NCBI GenBank assembly: GCA_001557035.1
Contig: LSKJ01000388.1
Coordinates: 1 to 11,565 of the forward strand
DNA from: Rhodospirillaceae bacterium CCH5-H10
GTDB taxonomy: Bacteria > Pseudomonadota > Alphaproteobacteria > Reyranellales > Reyranellaceae
Direction of reading: 5' to 3'
DNA length: 11,565 bases
Positions within the stretch are counted from its first letter, which is position 1. The number at the start of each line of letters is the position of its first letter. A model generated the notes under the pieces. That model saw only the letters and a program-made list of their open reading frames with translations, was not told the origin of the DNA and ran no database searches. The position numbers were made by a program, and so were the translations under genes. Below, piece after piece: positions 5,801 to 11,565 of this stretch.

Positions 5801-6874
5801 CTACGCCGACCCACCCTCGACGGCGCGGCCTTCGGCGCGCCAGCGGAGCATGCCGCCGGGGAGGTTGGCGACGTCGGCGAGGCCAGCCTTCTGCAGGATC
5901 GCCGTCGCGTGCGCGGAGCGGCTGCCGGCGCGGCAGACGGCGACGACCGGCTTGTCCCTGGGCAGTTCCTTCGCCCGCGCCGCCAACTCGCCCAACGGCA
6001 CGAGCGTCGCGCCGCGAATGTGTCCCAGCGGACCCGAGAACTCCGCCGGCTCGCGGACATCGACGACGTTCACCGTGGAGAGATTTTCCTCGAGCCAGTG
6101 CGGCTCGACTTCCCAGACGCCGCCGAAGGTGAAGCGCAAGGGCGCCCATTCGGGTTCGGCCGGGGCGCTCGCCCCGTTGCCGGGCTGGCCGCAGCGCAGA
6201 TTGGCCGGCACCGCCTCGTCGATCTTCTTCGGGTGCGGCAGATCGAGGTTCTTCATGTAGCCGACATAGTCGTTCTCGCCGACCTCGCCGCCCAGCCGGG
6301 GATTGAACTTCCTCTCCTCGATCACGCTGCTGACCGTCAGGCCGCGATAGTCGTGCGCCGGGTAGAGAAGACAGCTCTCGGGCAGCGCGAAGATGCGCGA
6401 GCGCACCGAGCGATAGAGCGCGCGCGGATCACCCTGCTGGAAGTCGGTACGTCCGGAGCCGCGGATCAGGATGCAGTCGCCGGTGAAGGCCATGCTCTCG
6501 TCGTCGAGCACGTAGGTGACGCAGCCCGACGTGTGGCCGGGCGTCGACCGCACTTCGAGTGCGCGGCGGCCGAATTCGATGCGGTCGCCATCCTGCAGCA
6601 GCCGGTCGGCGCCCGCCGCACCAGACGCCGCCGACAGCGCGATGCCACTGCCGAGCCGCTGCTTCAGCAGCCAGGCGCCGGTCACGTGGTCGGCATGGAC
6701 GTGGGTGTCGAGCGTCCATTTCAGCGTGAGGCCAAGCTCGCCGATCAGTGCCGCGTCGCGCCGCGCCTGCTCGAAGACCGGATCGATCAGCAGCGCCTCC
6801 TTCGAGGCGCTGCAGCCGAGCAGGTAGGTGTAGGTCGACGAAGTCGGGTCGAAGAGCTGGCGGAAGACGAGCAT
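5801..6874 (-). CDS. Persulfide dioxygenase (ETHE1-like) fused to rhodanese
   Basis: A 357-residue protein that should oxidise glutathione persulfide to sulfite and transfer sulfane sulfur, the core of bacterial sulfide detoxification. The N-terminal metallo-beta-lactamase domain (about 1-235) shows HVHADH (58-63), H114 in TPGHTSG, D133 in FTGDCILI, the ETHE1-type GRTDFQQGD (141-149) and H174. H58, H114 and D133 correspond, with a constant offset of 21, to the iron ligands H79, H135 and D154 that I recall for human ETHE1. The C-terminal rhodanese domain (about 255-350) carries VDVREPAEF and the active-site loop CRAGSRS with C314. This architecture is known from PRF-type fusions. The start at 6874 is chosen because the protein begins like ETHE1 and GAGGA and AAGGA lie just upstream; an in-frame ATG at 6943 lies inside the preceding gene. 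It follows the aldo/keto reductase by 13 bp. Confidence 0.93.
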   Translation of the reverse strand: MLVFRQLFDPTSSTYTYLLGCSASKEALLIDPVFEQARRDAALIGELGLTLKWTLDTHVHADHVTGAWLLKQRLGSGIALSAASGAAGADRLLQDGDRIEFGRRALEVRSTPGHTSGCVTYVLDDESMAFTGDCILIRGSGRTDFQQGDPRALYRSVRSRIFALPESCLLYPAHDYRGLTVSSVIEERKFNPRLGGEVGENDYVGYMKNLDLPHPKKIDEAVPANLRCGQPGNGASAPAEPEWAPLRFTFGGVWEVEPHWLEENLSTVNVVDVREPAEFSGPLGHIRGATLVPLGELAARAKELPRDKPVVAVCRAGSRSAHATAILQKAGLADVANLPGGMLRWRAEGRAVEGGSA

Positions 6875-6887
6875 CGGTCCTTGTTCC

Positions 6888-7841
6888 TCAGGCGGGAGCG
6901 CTGGCCTTGTCGATCGCCGCCAGCGACTCGGGATCCAGCTCAAGGGTGGTCGCGTTGAGCACGTCGTCGAGCTGCTTCAGGCTGGTCGCGCTGACGATCG
7001 GCGCGGTGATCGACTTGCGATGCAGCAGCCAGGCCAACGACACCTGGGCCAGCGTGGCATGGGACTTCGCCGCCGCGTCGTCGAGCGCCTTGAGGACGGC
7101 CATGCCCTTGGGATTGATGTACTTCTTCACGCCGGCGCCGCGCTGGGCGCTGCCGACATCGGCCTCGGAGCGGTACTTGCCGGTGAGAAAGCCGCTGGCC
7201 AGCGAGTAGTACGGGATCACGCCGATCCCCTGCTTGAGGCACTCGTCCTCGAGCGCGCCCTCGAACAGGCCGCGCTCCATCAGATTGTAGTGCGGCTGCA
7301 GGCTCTCGTAGCGCGGCAATCCCTTCTCCTTCGAGATCTTCGCCGCCTCGGCAAGGCGCGGCGCGTCGAAGTTGGAGGCGCCGATGAAGCGGATCTTGCC
7401 GGCCTTCACCAGCTCGCCGTAGGTCGAGAGGGTCTCCTCCTGCGGCGTGTCCTTGTCGTCCTTGTGCGACTGGAAGAGGTCGATGCGGTCGGTGTTGAGC
7501 CGCTTCAGCGAGGCGTCGACCGATTCCTTGATGTTCTTCGCCGACAGCGCGCCGCTCGGCAGGCCCATGCCGCACTTGGTGGCGAGCACGATCTTGTCGC
7601 GCTTGGCCGGGTCCTTCTTCAGCCAGGTGCCGATCACCGTCTCGCTCTCGCCGCCCTTGTTGCCCGGGAACCAGCGCGAATAGACGTCCGCGGTATCGAC
7701 GAAGGAGAAGCCGCCGTCGACGAAGGCGTCGAGCAGCTGGTGCGAGGTCGCCTCGTCGGCCGTCCAGCCGAACACGTTGCCGCCGAAGGCGATGGGGACG
7801 AATTCGAGGTCGGACTTCCCGAGTTTGCGCTTCTGCATCAT
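6888..7841 (-). CDS. Aldo/keto reductase
   Basis: A 317-residue NADPH-dependent oxidoreductase of the aldo/keto reductase superfamily, which reduces aldehydes and ketones in a cytoplasmic (alpha/beta)8 barrel. Seen: the complete catalytic tetrad D49, Y54 ([11 protein letters not shown]), K89 (VLATKCG) and H126 (LFQSHKDD), the nucleotide-binding end with [10 protein letters not shown], and normal length. The start is the first of two adjacent ATG codons (7841, 7838), preceded by AAGGGAG 4 to 7 bases upstream; an ATG at 7862 in frame lies in a tandem repeat and has no ribosome site. Substrate unknown. It is the middle gene of a minus-strand run, 31 bp after the mscS-type gene and 13 bp before the persulfide dioxygenase, so it may detoxify a carbonyl compound in the same stress response; that is inference. 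Confidence 0.93.
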   Translation of the reverse strand: MMQKRKLGKSDLEFVPIAFGGNVFGWTADEATSHQLLDAFVDGGFSFVDTADVYSRWFPGNKGGESETVIGTWLKKDPAKRDKIVLATKCGMGLPSGALSAKNIKESVDASLKRLNTDRIDLFQSHKDDKDTPQEETLSTYGELVKAGKIRFIGASNFDAPRLAEAAKISKEKGLPRYESLQPHYNLMERGLFEGALEDECLKQGIGVIPYYSLASGFLTGKYRSEADVGSAQRGAGVKKYINPKGMAVLKALDDAAAKSHATLAQVSLAWLLHRKSITAPIVSATSLKQLDDVLNATTLELDPESLAAIDKASAPA

Positions 7842-7854
7842 GTCACTCCCTTGG

Positions 7855-7882
7855 ATATTCATTCGGCGATATTCATTCGGCG
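7855..7882. repeat. 14-bp perfect tandem duplication between mscS-type and aldo/keto reductase genes
   Basis: ATATTCATTCGGCG occurs at 7855-7868 and again at 7869-7882 with no mismatch and no spacer. On the minus strand each copy reads CGCCGAATGAATAT. The copy at 7869-7882 holds the final GAA codon and TGA stop of the channel gene, and the other copy lies in the spacer. A replication slippage or similar duplication is the simplest explanation; it lengthened the intergenic gap and duplicated an ATG. Confidence 0.9.
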
Positions 7883-9891
7883 GCCTTGGGCGCCGCCTCG
7901 GCGGGCTTGCCCGCCTGCTCGGCCGCCTGCGGCGGCACCGACGGCGTGGCCGGCACGGGGAACAGGTAGTTGTTGCCCGTGGCGAACTGGATGCCGAGAG
8001 CCGGGAACTGGTCGTACATGCGCCGGATCGCCATGCGCTGGACCATGGTCGGGTTCTTCGGCCGCGCCATGAACTTGAAGCGCACGATCAGCGAATTGTC
8101 CTTGATGTCGACGACGCCCTGCATCTTGAGCGGCTGCAGGAGGATCGGCTTGAACTGCGGTTCCTCCATCATCTGCAGGCCGATCTTCTTCACGGTCTTG
8201 CGCAGCAGCTCGACGTCGGTGCCGTTGGCGAAGGCGATGTTGAACTTCACCACCGTCCAGTCGCGGCTGAAGTTCGTGATGTGGCCGACCTGGCCGAACG
8301 GCACGATGTGGAGCTGGCCGTTCTGGTGGCGCAGCTTCAGCGAGCGCACGCTGAACCCCTCGACGGTGCCCTTGACCTTGCTGCAGTCGACATACTCGCC
8401 GATGCGGAAGGAATCCTCCGCCAGGAAGAAGATGCCCGACACGATGTCGCGCACCAGCGACTGGCTGCCGAAGGACACGGCGAGACCGAACACCGAGGCG
8501 CCGGCGATCAGCGGCGTGATGTTGACGCCCAGTTCCGACAGCACGAGCAGGCCGCCGACGACGGCGATGGTCGCGCCGGCAACCACGCGCAGCAGCGGCA
8601 TCAGGGTTCGCAGGCGCGAGGCCGCGACCTGCACTTCCTCCTCCGAGTCGCCCGACACGTCGGCGGACGGCAGCGGGTTCGAGGCGATGTAGGAATCCAT
8701 GCGGTACTTCAGGAACCGCCAGCCGGCGTAGATCGCGACGGCGCTCAGCGCGGCGATCTTGGCGCCACGGTCGTGGGGGACCCATTCCTCGGGCGTGGCA
8801 GCCGCGAGCACGCGGACCATCATCGCCTCCGCGATGAGGATCACGACATAGAGACGGACCAGCAGGCGCACGCAATCGGCGACCACGTCACCCGCCATCG
8901 GCAGTTCGGAGACGATGTGGCGCGTGACGCGATGCATCAGCGTCTCGAACAGCAGCAGGGCGACCAGCGCGGATTCGATGGTCGCCATGCCACGCGAGGC
9001 GGTGCCGCTCTCCGTCAGGGCGGCATAGACGGCCGCCAGTCCCAGCAGCGCATAGAAGGCAAGGCCGGCCATCCACCAGTTGCGGGCGGCGTCGAGCTTG
9101 AGCTGGCGGGTAAAGCCGGTGGCGGGAACCATGGCCGTCAGCCAGGCCGCCATGTCCAGGCGATAGCGCCAGACGATCAACAGAAGCAGCACGGCGATCA
9201 CGGGCACGTAGAGAATGATGGCGGCACTGGTGGTCTCGCGATTGGCGCCCGTCGCCGCGAGGGCGCGGGCCGCTAGACTGCCCAGCATCGGCAGAAGAAC
9301 CACGAGGTTGAGAGCGACCAGCAGATGGCGCGCCGCACGGTCGTCGACCGGCGCGATCCGGCCCTCCGGCATGCTGGGGCGCAGGAACGCCCGAAACACC
9401 AGATTGAAGCCGCGCCAATAGACGAGCGTGTGAAGCACCAGCGAGCCGAGCTTGCCGCCCAGACTGTCGGGCGTGCCGAGTTGGCCCAGCACCAGCCGGC
9501 CCGCGACCGCCAGGGCGACAAGGGCCAAGACGTCGAGCAGGAGGGCACGGAAGAAGGCGCGCAGCGGCGTCTTGCTGGCAAGGCGATCGAAAGCGCTGAC
9601 GCGGGCGCGGCTCAGGATCAGGCGCGCGATGCCTTCGGCAAACAGGCCTGCCACGACAATTCCGACCAGCAGCAAGGCGGTTCGGCCGCCGACGGCCTGC
9701 GGCAGGGAGAGGAGATGCGCGCCAAGTGCGGGAAGTTGGGCGACGGTGAACTCGAACCGCTCGGTCATCATCATCAGGAAGCTTGCCGCCGCCCCCTCGC
9801 CGGCCGTCACGGCCTGCGCCGCCGCCGGGAACGCCCAGACACCGACCAGCCCGCTGATTGCAGAGGCGCTGCCGCTGCTTGACCGTTTCAT
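7873..9891 (-). CDS. MscS family mechanosensitive ion channel, large (YbiO-like) type
   Basis: A 672-residue inner-membrane channel that opens when membrane tension rises and releases solutes after osmotic downshock. Seen: a basic N-terminus and Ala-rich hydrophobic stretch ending AAAQA (about 23-27), a probable signal peptide; about eleven hydrophobic segments (for example 71-89, 112-136, 186-210, 225-242, 272-293, 340-360, 379-396, 432-452); the pore helix 461-493 with GASVFGLAVSFGSQSLVRDI; and the following beta domain with EGFSVRSLKLRHQNG (511-525), then a cytoplasmic C-terminal domain to about 640. The last 27 residues are Pro/Ala/Lys-rich and probably disordered. Length resembles YbiO or MscK-like channels, far longer than E. 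coli MscS (286). The start at 9891 has GAGGG 7 bases upstream (9899-9903). First gene of the minus-strand run, divergent from the acyl-CoA synthetase. Confidence 0.93.
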   Translation of the reverse strand: MKRSSSGSASAISGLVGVWAFPAAAQAVTAGEGAAASFLMMMTERFEFTVAQLPALGAHLLSLPQAVGGRTALLLVGIVVAGLFAEGIARLILSRARVSAFDRLASKTPLRAFFRALLLDVLALVALAVAGRLVLGQLGTPDSLGGKLGSLVLHTLVYWRGFNLVFRAFLRPSMPEGRIAPVDDRAARHLLVALNLVVLLPMLGSLAARALAATGANRETTSAAIILYVPVIAVLLLLIVWRYRLDMAAWLTAMVPATGFTRQLKLDAARNWWMAGLAFYALLGLAAVYAALTESGTASRGMATIESALVALLLFETLMHRVTRHIVSELPMAGDVVADCVRLLVRLYVVILIAEAMMVRVLAAATPEEWVPHDRGAKIAALSAVAIYAGWRFLKYRMDSYIASNPLPSADVSGDSEEEVQVAASRLRTLMPLLRVVAGATIAVVGGLLVLSELGVNITPLIAGASVFGLAVSFGSQSLVRDIVSGIFFLAEDSFRIGEYVDCSKVKGTVEGFSVRSLKLRHQNGQLHIVPFGQVGHITNFSRDWTVVKFNIAFANGTDVELLRKTVKKIGLQMMEEPQFKPILLQPLKMQGVVDIKDNSLIVRFKFMARPKNPTMVQRMAIRRMYDQFPALGIQFATGNNYLFPVPATPSVPPQAAEQAGKPAEAAPKAAE

Positions 9892-9926
9892 CGATTTTCC
9901 CTCAAAGAATGTCCCGGCAAACCTAA

Positions 9927-9936
9927 GCCAATTGGC
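9927..9936. promoter_or_regulatory. Palindrome in the divergent intergenic region
   Basis: GCCAATTGGC is a perfect 10-bp palindrome near the middle of the 83-bp gap (9892-9974) between the divergent channel and acyl-CoA synthetase genes. TTGGCA at 9932-9937 also resembles a -35 box for the synthetase, but no convincing -10 follows. It could be an operator acting on both promoters. Confidence 0.35.
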
Positions 9937-9974
9937 AACCAGCCGCCAGACGACACGACAGGAGAGACGCCCCG

Positions 9975-11565
9975 ATGCTCGGCCTCATGCAGGACCGCCC
10001 GCTTCTGATTTCGCAGCTCATCGAGCATGCCGCCCTCAACCACGGCGACACCGAGATTGTCTCCCGCACCGTCGAAGGGCCGATCCATCGCTATACCTAC
10101 CGCGATGCCAACAAGCGCGCGAAGAAGGTGGCCGAGGCGCTGCTCGGGCTGGGCATCAAGACCGGCGACCGCATCGGCACGCTGGCCTGGAATGGCTATC
10201 GCCACTTCGAACTCTACTACGGCATCTCCGGCATGGGCGCGGTCTGCCACACGATCAATCCGCGGCTCTTCCCCGAGCAGATCGTCTACATCGTCAATCA
10301 TGCCGAAGATCAGCTCCTCTTCGTCGACCTGAACCTGCTGCCGGCGGTCGAGAAGCTGCTGCCGCAGATGAAGGGCGTACGCCACGTCGTGGCGATGACC
10401 GACCGCGCGCACATCCCGGCCGACTGCAAGATCCCCAACCTGCTGGTCTACGAGGAGCTGATCGCCGACAAGCCCGGCACGTATGAATGGCCCGAGTTCG
10501 ACGAGCACACCGCCTCGTCGCTCTGCTACACGTCGGGCACGACGGGCAACCCGAAGGGCGTGCTCTACCATCATCGTTCGACCATCCTGCACGCCTATGG
10601 CGCGGCACTGCCCGACACGCTGAACCTGTCGGCGCGCTCGGTGGTGCTGCCGGTCGTACCGATGTTCCACGTCAATGCCTGGGGCCTGCCCTACTCGGCC
10701 GCCCTGGTCGGCGCCAAGCTGGTCTTCCCCGGCGTCGCGCTCGACGGCGCCAGCCTGCACGAGCTGTTCGAGAAGGAGCGCGTCACCTTCACCGCCGGCG
10801 TGCCGACGGTTTGGCTTGCCCTGCTCAACCACATGAAGGCCAACAACCTCACGCTCTCCACCGTGAAGTACGCCGTGATCGGCGGCTCGGCCGCCCCGCC
10901 TGCCATGATCGAGACCTTCGACAAGGACTACGGCGTCGAGGTGCTGCATGCCTGGGGCATGAGCGAGATGAGCCCGCTCGGCACGGTGAACCATCCGAAG
11001 GAGAAGCATCACAAGCTGTCGCCGAAGGAACTGCTGGAAGTTCGCCTGAAGCAGGGACGCCCGCCCTACGGCGTCGACATGATGATCGTCGACGATGCCG
11101 GCAAGGAACTGCCGCGCGACGGCAAGGCCTTCGGCGACCTGCTGGTGCGCGGTCCGTGGATCACCTCGGGCTATTTCAAGGGCGAGGGCGGCGATGTGTT
11201 GCGGGAAGGCGGCTGGTTCGCCACCGGCGATGTCGCCACCATCGATCCCGACGGCTACATGCAGATCACCGACCGTTCCAAGGACGTGATCAAGTCGGGC
11301 GGCGAATGGATCAGCTCGATCGACCTCGAGAACGCCGCCATGGCCCATCCCGGCGTCGCCGAAGCCGCGGTGATCGGCATCGCGCATCCAAAATGGGACG
11401 AGCGGCCGCTGCTGATCGTCCACAGGAAGCCCGACGCCCAGATCGACAAGCAGGAGCTGGTCGAGTTCCTCGCGACCAAGGTGGCCAAGTGGTGGCTGCC
11501 CGACGACGTCCAGTTCGTCGAAGCGATCCCCCACACCGCGACAGGCAAGATCCTGAAGACCCGCC
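9975..11565 (+). CDS. Fatty-acyl-CoA synthetase (AlkK/DmdB-like), partial at 3' end
   Basis: An ATP-dependent acyl-CoA ligase of the ANL superfamily that activates a fatty or other carboxylic acid through an acyl-adenylate. 530 residues are present and the frame is still open at the window edge, so the stop lies outside; family lengths near 540 suggest only a few residues are missing. Seen: the P-loop [11 protein letters not shown] (185-195), PMFHVNAWG (229-237), the adenine-binding AWGMSEM (326-332), GWFATGD (413-419), the hinge [15 protein letters not shown] (433-447) and the end motif [10 protein letters not shown] (519-528), with K525 as the likely catalytic lysine. No internal stop occurs in 530 codons. 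The ATG has GGAGAG 8 bases upstream (9961-9966). The motif SGGEWIS and length suggest a medium- or long-chain or methylmercaptopropionate-type substrate, but this cannot be decided. Divergent from the mscS-type gene; downstream context is not visible. Confidence 0.93.
   Translation, partial: MLGLMQDRPLLISQLIEHAALNHGDTEIVSRTVEGPIHRYTYRDANKRAKKVAEALLGLGIKTGDRIGTLAWNGYRHFELYYGISGMGAVCHTINPRLFPEQIVYIVNHAEDQLLFVDLNLLPAVEKLLPQMKGVRHVVAMTDRAHIPADCKIPNLLVYEELIADKPGTYEWPEFDEHTASSLCYTSGTTGNPKGVLYHHRSTILHAYGAALPDTLNLSARSVVLPVVPMFHVNAWGLPYSAALVGAKLVFPGVALDGASLHELFEKERVTFTAGVPTVWLALLNHMKANNLTLSTVKYAVIGGSAAPPAMIETFDKDYGVEVLHAWGMSEMSPLGTVNHPKEKHHKLSPKELLEVRLKQGRPPYGVDMMIVDDAGKELPRDGKAFGDLLVRGPWITSGYFKGEGGDVLREGGWFATGDVATIDPDGYMQITDRSKDVIKSGGEWISSIDLENAAMAHPGVAEAAVIGIAHPKWDERPLLIVHRKPDAQIDKQELVEFLATKVAKWWLPDDVQFVEAIPHTATGKILKTR

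Noticed and set aside
6875..6943. Upstream ATG extending the persulfide dioxygenase by 23 residues
   Set aside because: It would overlap the aldo/keto reductase coding end; the extension is basic and unlike ETHE1, and better ribosome sites precede 6874.
5909..6958. Plus-strand open frame opposite the persulfide dioxygenase
   Set aside because: Shadow of a gene whose MBL and rhodanese catalytic residues are all intact on the minus strand.
7777..9276. Long open frame on the plus strand opposite the mscS-type gene
   Set aside because: Antisense shadow of the channel. It is low-complexity and charge-rich, with repeated His, Arg, Asp and Gly, and no family likeness.
9888..11534. Long open frame on the minus strand opposite the acyl-CoA synthetase
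   Set aside because: It is the antisense of a clear enzyme carrying all ANL motifs. Its composition (rich in Asp, His, Arg, Val, Gly) is typical of shadow frames in GC-rich DNA, with no domain seen.

Overview
The window looks like the chromosome of a high-GC alphaproteobacterium. Two hand-counted 60-base lines bracket the contrast in composition: 1501-1560 has 47 G/C, while 3241-3300 has 32 and 3001-3060 has 29. The gene families (tandem metabolite:H+ symporter-type MFS carriers, an AlkK/DmdB-like acyl-CoA synthetase, an ETHE1-rhodanese fusion) fit environmental Alphaproteobacteria. A Reyranella- or Rhodospirillales-like host is only a guess. No rRNA, tRNA, CRISPR array, transposase or integrase was recognised.

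Layout. (1) 9-2572, plus strand: two tandem paralogous MFS transporters, separated by 35 bp. (2) About 2690-4860, plus strand: a compact block of clearly lower GC with three genes in one direction: a two-TM small protein (2805-3203), an ImmA/IrrE-type zinc peptidase (3213-3725) and a protein that looks like the Beta_protein family (3735-4814). A promoter-like sequence precedes it and a folded, T-tailed terminator candidate overlaps its last stop codon. (3) 4946-5797, plus strand: an exported amidohydrolase-2 (TIM-barrel) protein whose best start is unclear. (4) 5801-9891, minus strand: a probable operon transcribed as mscS-type channel, then aldo/keto reductase, then persulfide dioxygenase-rhodanese fusion. 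(5) 9975-11565, plus strand: an acyl-CoA synthetase cut off by the window end only a few residues past its catalytic lysine; it is divergent from the mscS-type gene.

The housekeeping-like genes read as ordinary accessory metabolism: organic acid or metabolite uptake, hydrolysis, sulfide detoxification, osmotic protection and fatty acid activation. The unusual part is the three-gene block. Its composition, tight gene spacing, private promoter and terminator candidates, and the pairing of an ImmA/IrrE protease with a Beta-family protein and a membrane protein suggest a horizontally acquired module, possibly for phage defence or stress response. That role is inference. The gene boundaries, the HELSH zinc motif and the two hydrophobic segments are read directly from the sequence.
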